Origin: Miscanthus floridulus
Lineage: Eukaryota > Streptophyta > Magnoliopsida > Poales > Poaceae
DNA length: 64,000 bases
Assembly: GCF_019320115.1 (NCBI RefSeq)
Contig: NC_089588.1
Span: 118,449,591-118,513,590 of the forward strand
Direction of reading: 5' to 3'
How positions within the stretch are numbered: position 1 is the first letter of the stretch; every line of letters starts with the position of its first letter. The notes beneath the pieces are model-generated. The model saw nothing but the letters and a program-made list of their open reading frames with translations, did no database searches and was not told the origin of the DNA. Shown here piece after piece: positions 46,046 through 59,418 of this stretch. The position numbers and the translations under genes are program-made.

Positions 46046-49000
46046 ATGGCTGTGGTCTTGGGGGCGATGTGCAAGCTCGCCCCCAAGTTGCTCCAGCTGC
46101 TCCAATCTGAATACGAGCTGCAGACGAACGTGAAGAGGAAGGTGGAGTTCGTCACTCGGGAGCTGGAGAGCATCGAGGCCGCCCTCCACAAGGTGGCGGC
46201 AGTGCCGTGGGATCAGCTCGATGAGCAGGTCAAGGTATGGGCTCGCCAAGTTAGGGATGCATCTTATGACATGGAGGATGTCCTCGACACCTTCCTCCTG
46301 CATGTCGAGGGTGGCGAGCCTGTAAACCATGGCTGGCTCAAACGTGCAATGAAGAAGATGAGTGGCCTGGTTGGCAAGTTCAAGGCTCGTCGCGACATCA
46401 CTAGTGCCATTGATGGCATCGAGAAGCAGCTTCAGGAGGTCGCCGACAGCCGTGACAGGTACAAAATTGATGATATTGTGGCCAATCCTGCACCTGCAAC
46501 AACTGTTGATCCTCGCCTTTCAGCTTATTACACAAAAGCATCTCAGCTCGTTGGCATCGATGAGCCAAGGGATAAACTCATTGAGATGCTGTCCATACGT
46601 GAGGGTGACAGGTCCAGCAATGAGATGAAAATTATCTCTATTGTTGGGTTTGGAGGATTGGGCAAGACAACTCTTGCCAAGGCAGTATATGACAAGGTTT
46701 ATCATCAATTTGATTGTGGTGCTTTTGTTCCAGTGGGCCGTAATCCTGACCCAAAGAAAGTCCTGCGGGACATTCTAATTGATCTCATTAATGGTGAGGA
46801 CGAGAAACCCTTCTTTGATCAGTATAATGGAAGGAACACCGTTCCTGATCTGATGCCACTGGATGAATGGCAGCTCATCATTAAACTTCGTAAATTCATC
46901 AAAGGAAAAAGGTACACATTACCTACCCAATGCTATTGAAAAAATTTTATGCACTATAATTGATCAGTGCTTTTAGTCTGATACTTTAAGACTACTTAAA
47001 GAGGCATGCATCATTTGGGTCTCTATACATGTTGCAGGTTATTTTACTGATTATCAGCTTTCGCATCTATCATGTGCCTAGCTACTTCAATGCCTTTCGA
47101 TGATATAGGGGATAGACGATCTTTTGGATAATTATTAACTGTTATAAAAACGGTTTGTGTAGGCCCATTTTATTTTTATGGTGGTCCACTAAGGGCCTCC
47201 AGCTATACTGTATGTATCAATTTTCAGAAGGGGTAGAAACTGAATTTTCATAGGTCTGTCTCTACTGTATATATCGTGAGTTTAATAACCTGCTCTATTT
47301 TTGTTCTACTTAATAGTTTCTTAAAAATCGATTTTCTAAAGAAGGCCACCTAAGCCAATTGCCTTTCAAACTCTATCTTAAGTGGTAGTCGCATCAGGTG
47401 GCCCACCTCTGAAAATCAAATTTGTTGTAGTAACCAATGTCAGTTTTTACAAGAAACTTGTGATGTTTCAAAGTAAGTCCAGAGCAATGAATTTACCGTC
47501 GAGCTAACAAATTTGCTATTAGAGCACTCCCTTCATTTGTCAGTCAAACACTGTTTGATGAATAATTTCTGTTCTGATCAAGAGTAAAAATTTATCCAAT
47601 AACCAACTGCATTATGCACAGTAGAGTGATCTGTGAGGTACATACCCGCCCCCTCTACAACTATTTGTCTATAATTACAAGACTGAAGAAGGCTTATGAG
47701 GCTATTCCTTCAAAATTTCCTTGTTTTTCCACACACGACATAATGGAGTGGAGGGGATTCCAACATAAGTTTGTCATCCTCCTCTTCATCTAGCACAGTG
47801 TGACTAAGAGGTTCTCAACCATCCTCCGCCTGCAACCACGATAAGTTTTAACAATATTGCATGGTACTCCCTTTGCTTACTAAGAGGTAATACCCCAAAC
47901 AAATATGAGCCCTTGATTTTTTAGGGTTTTTAATTAACTAATTAATTAATTAACCTAGTAAATGAAAAAAAAACTATTGTCAAATCCTGGATATAGAAGC
48001 AATAGGGTGCGACCAATTGTATGGCGAGCGATAGGATGCAGATGGAAGAGAGCACGAGGTCAGCAGGGAGCGACCGAACGGACCACCAAGCCCATGTGGC
48101 CATGACTTTTCACGTATGTTTTTATAACATGTTTCATGTACGTTGGACATATTTCTCAAAAAAATGTACATTGGACATGTAGGCAAAGTTGGCACATAGA
48201 CAAAGTTTCACGTTTGCATCAATATATCACGTTATGCTATAAACGTAGGCATCAATAGATAATATAAAGTTGAACATTCAATTATGTCATATCTAATGTT
48301 GCAAAAAATAAAAAGATTTACCGCATCTAATAAATCATGTATACATCAATTAGATCAAAACAGAAATGTAATAGCAGAGCTGGCATCCAAGTAGTATTAG
48401 ATTGCATCTTAAGAATAGGTTGAGTATTATTGTATATGGACTCCTGGATAGATAAGTACTCCATGGTAATATTTGATATGAAATGTTCGATTTATGTATC
48501 CCTTAATTTGGTCAACCATATTAGTTGTGTTCGATATTAAATATTTGGATTCATCATTTGATCTCGGCTACCAACGATAGAGATATTTTTTTGTTGAGAT
48601 TATAAAAGTTGTATTTGGGATTAACCAAGACTCTTGGATGACTATAACAATCAATGGTATAGATCATACCTTGTTTTATAAGTTATACTAGAATCATGCC
48701 CATGCGTTGCAACAAAAAAAATACCATGATTACCAAGACTTCATTAGGTTTGTAGCTAAATTAAACTGGAAGAAAATAAAAAGTGAATTTATTATACCTC
48801 TACAAGTGCACGGATGGCAAGGTTCATGGTCTTTTTGCCAGAGGTCTGCTTTTAGTTCTTCTCCAGGAATTCAGGCATAGAGTTGGAGTTCCATCTTGTG
48901 GCGTTGGCCTTCTATGCAGAGGAGGTATAACGTAGACGGATTGATGCTGGTTTGTCCGAGTAGGGGTTGAACTGCACCACCGGATGATATAAGCACACGG

Positions 49001-52000
49001 ACAGGGATGCATGAGCTCTGGGGAGACAATGACATGGATCGGGACTTCATATTGGACGCATGAGCATGCTAGAGGATGACGTTATGGTCTTTTTGGGTAT
49101 AGAGATTTGGTATGACACCTATGAACCAATGCAAATTGCCGTAACATGTTCTGAAAATCAAACGGAGTAATTTTTTTCTTTTTTTCCGTTTAATGTGTTA
49201 ATATCTAGGCCATCCTAGAAAAAGTCGTGACTTCTTTTTGAAGACATGTTATTCTTGATTTTGGTAGCATCTCAGGATCAAAGCATTCATTTAAAACATA
49301 ATGCTTTGACAATCGAGCAATGGTTTTTTACATACTTGTATATCTTTTTAGTATTACATGCAGCAACACGGCGGGTGCCTTATGCAAATTGTCATATATG
49401 GGTAGCTATTATACATGGTACGATGTAATAGTGTGCTCAACAATTGGGATAAATATGATGGACACCATTCAGTTATTTTGCTTTTATTGATTCATGGCTC
49501 TTGCCCTTTCATGTACAGGTACTGCATCGTTATCGATGATATATGGGATGAAGAAACATGGGAAGTCATTAAAAATGCTTTCGTGGACAGTAATCCTAGA
49601 AGTAGAATAATTGCAACCACTCGCAATTCTAAAGTCTCTGAAGAAATTGGCAAAGTTTATAGAATGGAAAAGCTTCCAGAAAGCCAGTCAAGAAAACTAT
49701 TATATACAAGAACATTTGGCGCAGAAGAAAAATGGCCAGGGAACAATGATGAATTGGCTGTGGTATCTCAAAAAATACTGCATAGATGTGATGGTGTACC
49801 ACTAGCTATTGTTACAATAGGCAGTTTGTTGGCTGGGAAACAAATAGAGGAGTGGTCCAATGTGTATGACTCAGTTGGTTTTGGCCATGGAGATGACCGA
49901 CAAGTTAACAATATGAAGAAGATATTATCCTTCAGCTACTACGATCTACCCTGTCATCTAAGGAGATGCATGTTGTATCTAACTGTGTATCCAGAAGGTT
50001 CTAGGATCAACAATGGTGGCTTAATTTACAGGTGGATAGCTGAAGATCTAGTCCAGACAGAAGAAGGAAAAGAGCCTTTTAAGGTAGGAGAAAGCTACTT
50101 CCTTGAGCTCATAAATAGAAGCATCATCCAACCAGTGGAGGACTATGGTTTTTTAAATGGTTGTCGTGTCCATGACATGGTACTTCATATGATTCGTAAA
50201 CTGTCCAGGGATGAAAACTTTTTTGCTGTGCAGGATAGTAAGCAATGGTCACAACGAAGTCATGTCCGTCGACTAGCCTTGCACCGGGCAGAACATATTG
50301 AAGTTAATGATAGAGACGTGCCAAAACTGAGATCATTTAATGCCATATCGTGCGTTACAGACAACATCCCCCCTGTTTCGAGATTTAAAATGCTGCGTGT
50401 GTTGTCTCTAGTGGGTTGTCGTCCTCTGGAAGGTCATCTTGATACAGAGTATCTGGGGAAGTTACTTTATCTGAGGTACCTTGCGCTAGCGGATACACCT
50501 ATCCGTGAGCTCTCTAAAGAAATAGGGCATCTTAAGTTTCTGCAGACACTGGCGTTTACTGGAACTGGGATAGAAGAACTACCGACGAGTATGAAGCAGC
50601 TTACAAAATTAATGTGCCTACTTGCTGATGACAAGACGAGAGTGCCGGATTGGATCGGCGAGCTGACGTCCTTAGCAGAGCTGTCGATGCAGGGTGCTGA
50701 TGGAGACAGGTGCTTAATCAAGGATTTGGGCAAGCTAAGAAACCTCAGGACGCTCCGCATAGGAATAACTCTGCAGGACGAAGGAGAGGTGCGGGGATTT
50801 CTAGAGGCCCTGAGTAATCTGGAAAAGATTGAAGCTATATTAGTCCAGACGTCCAAACCTTTTGACTGCAAGGACGCTATCATGCAACCGAGTTATGTCC
50901 TACATTGCAATAATCTCCATATACTGAGTCTGAGTTCATTGGTATTCTCAAAGCTGCCCAAGTGGATTAACCCTCAAGCTCTTCCCAAGCTCTGCAGGTT
51001 GAGTCTGAGTTTGACTACACTGTATCAGCAGCATGTGGAAATCCTTGGCAATTTTGAGAACCTCTCTCATCTCAGTCTACACGTCTCTGGTTTGTCGTCA
51101 AAAATTAGTATTGTTGGTGGTGGAAGATTCCAGAATTTGAGGTCCTTCAGAGTGGCCAGACTATGCCCACTAGAATTTGTACGGGGAGCTGGGCCAAGGC
51201 TTGAAGACATATGGTTGCTCATCCCTGTGTGTAGAATATTTAACACTAGCTATGACCTCGGTCTCAAATTTGGATTGGGAAACATCTCTGCGCTCCAGGC
51301 AGTGGAAGCTGTATTGGACTGTGCCTGTTGCCTCCCTAGGGAGGTGGAGCAAGTGGAGGCTGAGTTGAGGCACACAGTCAGCATCCACCCCAACCGTCCA
51401 ACCCTTCAAATCACAAGAGTCTGTGAAGACGAAATGGTGACCTCCTCAGATTCAGTGGTGGAACGACAAAAAAAGAGGGTCCGTACCAGTTGCACTGTCT
51501 ACTTATAACATTATTTGGTTTTTATCATTACTGTATACACCTACTTATGCAGTCCGAAATGATCAACAGGCGTACAGACTACGGTCACAAATTGTTCATC
51601 TGAAGATTGTTTATAACGCAATGAACCAGGAGGTGCTCGAGATGGGCTACATCAAAATTGACTTGAATCCCAGTGATGCAAAAAATAAGGTACACTCATG
51701 AGATCATCATCATGTATCAGTTGTACGACCTTTCAGATTTGAATATCTTTTCTTCATCAGCCGTAGTTACCTTTCTTGTCCACATAGTTAATAATTAATT
51801 ATTGCTACGTTCGATCTCATTCCAGCTGTAGATATCAAAATGACATTATTGCAACTTATAACATTATTTATTATAATGTTATATCTGCTGTCTAGTGTCG
51901 AATTTATTATAAATACATAGTTGTCGCGTAGCTCTTAATTGTCAATCTCTGCCTACCGGCTAAAATTAACAGCAGGCACAGAGACTCGATGAAAGAATTT

Positions 52001-52104
52001 ATCATCAGATAGTGCTTCATAACTCAATCCATCATGAGGCAGTCGAGATGGGCGAGCAGATAACCAACTTGAATCTGAGTGATGATTCAAAGAAAAATAA
52101 CTAA
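46046..52104 (+). CDS. CC-NB-ARC-LRR disease resistance protein (intact NLR)
   Basis: Four exons: 46046-46911, 49519-51478, 51570-51689 and 51976-52104 (TAA), about 1,024 residues. Exon 1 holds the coiled-coil domain (RDASYDMEDVLDTFLLHV, EDVID-type) and the P-loop GFGGLGKTT at residues 201-209. A 2,607-bp phase-2 intron splits the NB-ARC just before kinase-2 (YCIVIDDIWD, residues 290-299). Exon 2 carries RIIATTRN, GVPLAIVTIG, the RNBS-D-like CMLYLTVYPEG and a VHDM motif where MHD is usual. Leucine-rich repeats follow to about residue 900. Exons 3 and 4 are phase 0, 40 and 42 codons, and alike (RLRSQIVHLK, RLDERIYHQIV). NLRs act as intracellular immune receptors. The open frame and standard splice sites suggest a functional gene; read-through of exon 2 to 51508 is an alternative end. 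Confidence 0.85.
46912..49518 (+). other. Large intron inside the NB-ARC region
   Basis: Donor AAAAAG|GTACAC and acceptor CATGTACAG|GTACTG join codons for K-R-Y-C. The intron is A/T-rich and carries CACTA-like debris near 47120-47430 (GGCCACCT, AAATTTGTTGTAGT). Retention would add only eight residues and a stop, giving a 297-residue CC-P-loop protein. The NLR 1 pseudogene has an acceptor at the equivalent position. Confidence 0.8.
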
Positions 52105-52681
52105 TTCATCCTATTAAATGTTTAATCGATCTCACAGCCAAATATCAATTCAAGCTTGGCACGTCCATGTTGGTGCCTTTTCTTCTTGCTAGCTTGCTTT
52201 AATTCTCTATATATACCATTCAGCCCGTCCCTGCACGCCCGGCCCTTGAAGTACTACTTCGTCCATTCTTTTCTCATGGCATTTTAGACTAGTCCTAATG
52301 GGGTTTCAATCTATGTAAATAAAGTGCCATATGGACAAAAATGGCATCACGGCATTAGAGTTATGGAGAGAGAATGATGGAAGATGCTAGTTTCATCAAG
52401 ATTGGGCGTTGAGAATGTTGCATTGCATCCTAATGTCTAGTAGCGTGCATCACAATTTAATGCTATGTCCATCCTATGAAACGACAAAAATACTCAATGT
52501 CTTGTAGGTGGTGTTTTCATTCATCTACTAAAAACAGTAAAAGTGATGTGCCACTGTTAGTAACAACAACAAAATGGAACTTTTTACTGGTGTTCGCCCG
52601 AGGTAGATAATTTTCATCCGTAATAAATAATGTTTTACGTTTCCTATGAGAATTTTGTTTACACGAGGACCACTGCACTAA

Positions 52682-52959
52682 GGCTATCTCCAACAACAAC
52701 ACATAAAATATAAGACCCATTCGTACTTTGGGTAGCGCTACAGGCAAAAGGTTTAATACCTATTCGGCATCTTCTCCAACAACAAGACCCAAAAGAGAAT
52801 CATTTCTGCAAATGGGTTTCTAGGAAAGAGAATACCCATATTTGGGTTGTGTCTCTCAGGCAACCCAAAATAGGTCTCCTGTATAGGTACTCTGTTGTAG
52901 GCTGATTTTGGGTCTCTCACTACCCGTTTTGGGTTTGGGTCTCCTTATTGAAGACAGTC
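52682..52959. mobile_element. Tourist-like MITE, 278 bp
   Basis: The ends GGCTATCTCCAACAA and (complement) GACTGTCTTCAATAA form an imperfect inverted repeat flanked by TAA on both sides (52679-52681 and 52960-52962). A 3-bp TAA duplication is typical of PIF/Harbinger-derived Tourist MITEs. It is non-coding. Confidence 0.7.
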
Positions 52960-53019
52960 TAATAAATGAGTTTGGTAGAGACAAGGATGTCCACTGTGTC
53001 ACCCATATATATACTCTTA

Positions 53020-53243
53020 CTCCCTCCGACCCAAAAAGAGTGTTATGGGTTATGTGTACATTAAAGATTCTGACTAGATTTATAGAAAATATTAGCTACA
53101 TTTGTATCTAAAAATAAGCTTATTAGAAAAATATATTCTAGAATTAATCTAATGATATTTATTATATTCCATAAACATTAATAATTAATTATACATATTA
53201 GGTCAAAGTTAAAAATGTTTGACTTCCTATGAGACAAAGGGAG
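53020..53243. mobile_element. Stowaway MITE, 224 bp
   Basis: It starts CTCCCTCCGACCC and ends AAAGGGAG with TA target duplications at 53018-53019 and 53244-53245. This is the standard Stowaway (Tc1/Mariner) terminus. The interior is A/T-rich and non-coding. Confidence 0.85.
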
Positions 53244-53446
53244 TATGTCATAATATATGTGATTCTATATTCTAATTAAGGACACCCTAAAGGGCAATTT
53301 AGCAGGGACATGTTTCCTTCTATAATGGCTTAGGCTCTGGCTCTTATGAAAAACATTTGGCAAAACGGTTTGGGAGAGTATATTTGAGAGGAGCCGGTAG
53401 AAGCTAAAAGTTTTGGCATTGGCTCATACACTACGGGAAACAGGGA

Positions 53447-53995
53447 CTTTGCCGAGTGCCTACGGCACTCGGCAAAGGCCTAAAAACACTCGGCAAAGGC
53501 TTTGCCGAGCGCTGCACTCGGCAAAGGCCACTCGGAGAAAAAAAATCGGCAAAGTCTTCTTTGCCGAGTGTCATTTATCGGGCACTCGGCAAAGCCTTTG
53601 CCGAGTGTCGACCGGACACTCGGCAAAGAAAAGTAGCCGTTAACGGTGACGGTTGCTTTGCCGAGTGTCTCACGTACGACACTCGGCAAAGAATTTATAT
53701 AATTTTTTTCCCGAAAGTGTTTGCCGAGTGTCGGCTCTCGGCAAAAAAAAATTATTTTTTTTTAAAAGTCTCTTTGCCGAGTGTCTGCAGGGACACTCGG
53801 CAAAGCCTTCCCCTTTGCCGAGTGTCGTGTCCTGACCCTCGGCAAAGAGCCCAGCTTTGCCAAGTGTCTTTGCCATTACACTCGGCAAAGCTAGGAAATC
53901 TGGTTTTTTCATGCAGTTTTTGCCAGCTTTGCCAAGTGCAGTGGCCGTTGCACTCGGCAAAGAGGTCTTTGCCGAGTGTGACACTCGGCAAAGCG
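53447..53995 (-). repeat. 3' subterminal repeats of CACTA element D
   Basis: A dozen or more CTTTGCCGAGTG and CACTCGGCAAAG motifs lie in palindromic pairs, the same type as in element A (2900-3756). Apparent ORFs through this block are repeat artefacts. Confidence 0.9.
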
Positions 53996-54281
53996 TCTAT
54001 AATTGCCTATTTTTTTCTTGTTTTTACATTCCAACACTTCCATCACACATTCAAACAGAAAATTTCACAGATATTCATCACATTCTTCAAATCCATGACA
54101 TTCATCACACATCCATCCCATTATCACACATTCATCACTTACATATCACAAACACCATTTAGAAGTCACAAACATAAGTGTCTGAATATATCACATCGAA
54201 ATTCACAAGTTCAAAAGTTGTTCATCATCTAACATCCAGTTTATTACCACAATTCCATGAACATGGACAAGTTCAAACTCA

Positions 54282-56462
54282 TTACCAAATACGCCTTTGA
54301 TCGGGCGGTGACTGATACGGATCCTGACGATTAGGCGGATTATTGGAACCCGCCGACTGAGGCTGCACAAAGGAGTATATATTCTATGTGTTAGACATGT
54401 ACTTGGCTAGCCAATTAGAAATTAGTTGCATGTAAGAGACTGCAATTAACTTTCATACTCACAGGTGTAAGTTCATCACTAGGTGAGGCTGCAGGTGGAG
54501 GTGGTGGAGCGAGCAGCTCAGGTGGCACAGCAAGACCCGTATGTTGCCCAAGGCTTTGAAGAAAGCCCGTGATGCTCGACAACCGATTCTCATAGGTCTC
54601 TGTGATGCCCGTCAACCCACTCTCATAGGTCTGACGCTGGGACATCAGCTGCGCTTGCAGCTCTTGATGCTGCTGAGCTTCTTCTTCTAGCCGGGCCTAC
54701 AACATTTCACTCCAATGTTTCAGTAATGCATAGCTAATTACGGTGTGTAAAAGTCAATATACGACGAGTCAAACTAAAATTACCTCGAGGACGTTGACCC
54801 GCTGCTGTGCAACGGTCGGCCGTGTGCGTATGGCCGGGCTCTCGCTCGTGCTCCGGGCTCAGATCGTGGAGAGGTCGGGGACAGCGGTGGATTCGATTGT
54901 GCCATCGGCAATCCACATGCGGCTGTGCTTCTTCCCTCCTCCCAACCTCATGACGAGCTCCGTATCAATCTCCTGCGTGCACGGGTCGAAGTCTGGCCCA
55001 TGGACTGACCTTGCCGCCGACGTGTACTCGCTGATGCGGGTGTGGACGCTCGGGTTCGTATACTCCTGGGGCCCGTCCTCCAGGCTGAAGGAGATGTCGG
55101 ACGTCGCCTTTCCCTTGTGGGACATGCACCATGCCTGGAAGTCCGAGCACTCCTGGCCTTGATGTGCCGCCCTCTACGAGAAAGACATCAAGAAGATTAC
55201 AAATCAGTCATAATTGAGCATCAGAATAGATAAATGAATTCGTGTACCCATGTGTCCCTGTATCCGGCGAGGTTGCGACTGCCTTGATGGTGTGCTGGTC
55301 CTTGCATCTCCAAACGTCGTTCCCTTGCAGCGTTGTGTGTCGAGGCATACCCCTCTGTAAACCAGTTGTCTATGATCTTCTCCCACGCCTCGGGATACGA
55401 TCCGCACCACCAGGGAATCATCTGCATGTCATCCGATAATTGACATATAAGATGATCGAATTAAACCTACTTATTCTCAAAACGAATCAATCTGGATGTT
55501 CTCATGTACCTCAATGTACTGCTCCCGGGTCAGGTCCATGGTTCTGGCGTCGACCTTTTTGACCCTCTGTCCAAGCTTCGACCCGTAGTAGGTGACAACG
55601 GCCTAGATCTTCGCCTTGTGAATCATGTCGACGATGAGCTTTTTGCAGGCTTTGGTCGCCACCTGATCCTTCCTGCCCTCAAATCCCTCCTCGCATTTGA
55701 AATAAGCCTGCGGAGAAACACAATATTTGTATGGATATTTTTTAAAGAAAAAGTTCAATGAAAGAAGCAATGCTATGCGAGGAGACTTACCCAGAACTCC
55801 CCAATGACCTATGCTGCCTTGTTGGGGTACGGCTCCGTATCAGCGGCGATGGCGTAGTGGTCAAACAAACAGGCCGCCAACATGTTGTTATTGTATGTGA
55901 CGACGCCGGGGTAGTGTTGCCTGCACAGAAGACCCAGAATGCCATTGGGGGTGCATGCACCAGCACCGGACACAACCACCCAGTTCCTGCACATGTGATT
56001 AAGAAAAATTAGCAGTTCATCTTTGTTTGAACTTATCATATGAAGTAGGGGCAAATAAAATGTCAAGTTTACTTACTTTTGCCCTTCAGGGCGAATCACT
56101 GGGAGGCGGTGAGGAAGCGGAAAAGCAGGGAGGCTCGCGGGACCTCGCAGGTACACCCTCGGAGCAGAGGAAGAGGAACCCGTGCCTCCCGCCAACGCCT
56201 CCTGCTCGTCGAAGGGCGCCTCCTCCTCCTCCTCCTCCTCCTCCTCGTGCGCCCTCTCCACGGGCGTCACCGACTGTGCCTCCTCCTCCTCCTCCTCGTG
56301 CGCCCTCTCCACGGGCGTCACCGGCTCCGCCTCCTCCGGCACCTGGAGACGTGCCGGGGGCCTCCTGCTCCTCGGGTTCCTCCTCCTCCTCACGTTCGAC
56401 CCCTCGGCCTCCTCCCCCGCTTGGTAAAGCGACCTGACGGGCCTGTGACGCCCACCCGCCAT
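54282..56462 (-). pseudogene. TnpA-like second CACTA gene (element D), nonsense-disrupted
   Basis: This is an exon-by-exon counterpart of 437-2615. Exon 1 (56462-56077) encodes MAGGRHRPVRSLYQ and a tandem-repeated acidic stretch (two PVERAHEEEEEE units). Later exons include RNWVVVSGAGAC, MIPWWCGSYPEAWEK, DFQAWCMSHKGKATSD and a coiled-coil-like segment with GLTGITETYENRL. The last exon ends at the TAA 54282-54284. In-frame stops at 55809-55811, 55603-55605 and 54859-54861 remove any full product; the last two fit CAG to TAG and CGA to TGA. The intact protein is expected to bind the subterminal repeats. It follows the TNP2 pseudogene closely. Confidence 0.75.
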
Positions 56463-56586
56463 CTTTGTTGAATCACCTGAAAAAAAGAAAAGTATTACAT
56501 GTATTAGAAATAATATTCATGCTTACAAAACACTTAATTAGAAATAGATGCAAAATGATAATCAACTTTAGTATTACATTTATTAG

Positions 56587-59418
56587 AAAGCGATATCCAT
56601 TCACGTCGTAGCCGTTAAATGACTTGACCCTAATGGCACAGCCGTTTGCAACCTGTCTTAACTCGTCACTTATAGTAACATCAGTTTGGGCCTTCCGTTT
56701 GAACCAAGAAATGAAATCGGGCCTCCCTGGTCCCGCACCCTTTGAAAGAAAGGTGTCAGTTTCCTGTAGGGTTGGATCCCTTCGTCCTTGCCAGGTTTGA
56801 CGAGTGAATTCCCTGTACCAAAGAGAAATAAGGGGGATGCGAAATAGTGTGACGGCGTATCGAAACAAGGGGGTTGAGAACTTACCCAATGAACGGCTGC
56901 ACCTCGACAAGGTTGGTCAACACATACAGCATGATACTGCGCCACTCTTCATTTTTCAATTGCTTAGTGGTCGATGCACTTGCGCTTTCGAGCTGCCCTT
57001 GGAAAAGGTTGAGCTTCGATTCATTTTCGCCAGCATTGTAACGAGGGGGTGGATTATGCACGCTAGGAAGGAGGTTCGGTTTGTAGTATTTCTATGTGAA
57101 GGTTCCCACCTCCTCCCTAATGGTTTCCTTTGCAATGGAAGCCTCAATTTTGGCCTTATTTCTACATTTTGTTCGAACAGTCTTCAGACATCTCTTGATT
57201 GGATAGCACCACCGGGCTTGCACGGGCCCCCCCATACGTGCCTCATAGGGGAGGTGCACAATCAAATGCTGCATCGGCAAGAAGAAGCCGGGTGGAAAGA
57301 TCTTCTCCAACTTACAGACCAACACCGGTGCCGCTTTTTCCAAGTCACGAACGACGGACCGGTCAAGCTCCTTTGCACAAAGCTGGCGAAAGAAATAGCT
57401 CAACTCTGCAAGCACTTGCCATATATGATCAGGGACATAGCCTCGAACCATCGCTGGAAGAAGCCACTCAATCCAGATGTGGAAGTCATGACTCTTCATC
57501 CCGTTGACTCGCAGAGTGCCTAAGTTGACTCCCCTTAGATTCGCTGCATACCCATCAGGGAACATTAGCGTTTGGATCCATTGAAGTACTTCCCTCCTCT
57601 GAGCCCTGGTCAAGACGAAATCGACCTTAGGCCGCCTCCATGTCTTGTTGCCTCTAGGAGGCTGCATCTCTTGCTTTGGTCTATCACATAACGGAGCCAG
57701 GTCCACTCTAGCCTTAGTGTTGTCCTTAGACTTTTCAGTGTCCATGAGTGTTCCCCAAAGTGCCTCAGCGACATTCTTCTCAGTGTGCATTACATCGATG
57801 TTATGTGGCAGAAGAAGGTCATCGAAATAGGGGAGCCTCGTCAAGCCTGACTTATGTGTCCACATATGTTGCTCACCATATCCCACAAACCCACCATCTG
57901 GAGCGGACACGAGAGCATCTATCTGCGCATGAACCTCGGCACCAGTCATCATCCGCGGTGGAGGGTCTGTTACTATGACACCTTTCGTAAAGTTCTTGAT
58001 GTCTTGTCTGAATGGATGCTCAGAAGGGAGGAATTGCCGATGTGCGTTGAACGACGAATACTTGCCACCCTTCCGTAACCAGATGAACCTCAAAGCTTCC
58101 TTGCATACTGGGCATGGGAGCTTCCCGTGAACACACCAACCGCTGAATAACCCATACGCCAAGAAGTCATGCATGGAGTACTGGTACCAAATGTGCATTT
58201 TGAAGCTTGTCTTTGTAGCTCTGTCGTATGTCCATACCCCTACCTCCCACGCATGGATCAATTCATCAATCACCGGCTCCATGAACACACCCATATTACT
58301 CCCCGGGTGTCCAGGAATTATCAACGACAAGAATATGTTATGTCGTTCAAAGGAGACACCGGGGGAGAGATTGAGGGGGATAACGAACACGGGCCAACAT
58401 GTGTATGGGGCAGCCATCATTCCATAAGGATTGAACCCATCTGTTGCCAACGCAACACGTACATTATGAGCCTCTCTAGCTTTTTCACGATATATGTCAT
58501 CGAAGTGTTTCCATGCTTCACCATCGGCTGGATGCACCATCTTCTCCGGACTGTACCGTTTTCCATTTTTGTGCCATGTCATCTGTTTCGCGGATTCCTC
58601 GTTCATGAATAGCCATTGGATCCTCGATAGGAACGGAAGGCGTCGTATGATCTTCACTAGGACTGTCGTCTGACTCTTCTGACCATCACCAGAGTCTGTC
58701 TCCAGGTACCTAGACGATTCACACTTTGGACAGTACTTTGCGTCCACATGTTCTTTCCAGAATAGGACGCATCCCTTCGGACAAGCATGTATCTGCTCAT
58801 ACGATATCTTAAGTGCCCGAAGGAGCTTCTGTGAATCGTACATGCTCTTTGGCAGAATGTGGCCCTCCGGAAGTAGGGTGCCAATCACGATCAACATCTT
58901 ATCGAAGCCGTCTCGACTGATGTTTAACTTGGACTTCAACGCCATCAAGCGTCCAATGGCGTCAAGTTCAGACACCGAGGACCGATCATAAAGGGGCTTC
59001 TGAGCAGAGTTCATCATCTCATAGAAAGCCTTTGTGGCTGCCTCCATCTCCTCCTTCTCGCGTTCATCAACGCCGAGTGCTTGGTGAACATCATCTAACA
59101 AGTCTGGTACACCGGCATCATCATCAAAAGCTTCGACACGTGGTCTCACCACCTCCTCTCTCGTACGATGGGCTTCACCATGGTAGATCCACCGGGTGTA
59201 GCCCAGCATATATCCATTCTTCACAAGATGTTTACCCATGTCGAACCTGTTTATCCTTCTCCTATTTGCACATTTGGAGCAGGGACACGGCTCTAGCAGA
59301 TGTGATGACGAAGCCTTGCCAAATGCCTGTTCAAAAAAGCCTCGGTCTTGCGAAACCATTCATCTATGTACTCCATTTGACTTTTCCAGCCCGTGTACAT
59401 CCACTGACGGTCATCCAT
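56587..59418 (-). pseudogene. TNP2-type CACTA transposase (element D), truncated and frameshifted
   Basis: The likely start is ATG at 59418-59416 (MDDRQWMYTGWKSQ). A one-base shift at the six-A run 59333-59338 moves the homologous frame to the long ORF ending at 57092. That ORF holds the zinc-binding PCPCSKCANRRR segment, the core with ATDGFNPYG (likely catalytic Asp), VIDELIHAWE, the DUF4218-like region and EGSIAKE-like EASIAKETIREE. A TAG at 57094-57092 follows, after which the same frame continues (KYYKPNLLPSV) to a donor near 56886. A second exon carries WQGRRDPTLQETDTF and NGYDVNGYRF, then homology stops at about 56587. The C-terminal exons present in element C are deleted, and the TnpA-like leader begins about 100 bp later. 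It is not functional. Confidence 0.8.

Larger units (their letters stand above)
52105..53428. other. Downstream spacer of the NLR with two MITEs
   Basis: It contains 3' flank sequence and the MITEs at 52682-52959 and 53020-53243, and otherwise no gene. It ends with ATA (53426-53428), the left target duplication of CACTA element D. Confidence 0.6.
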
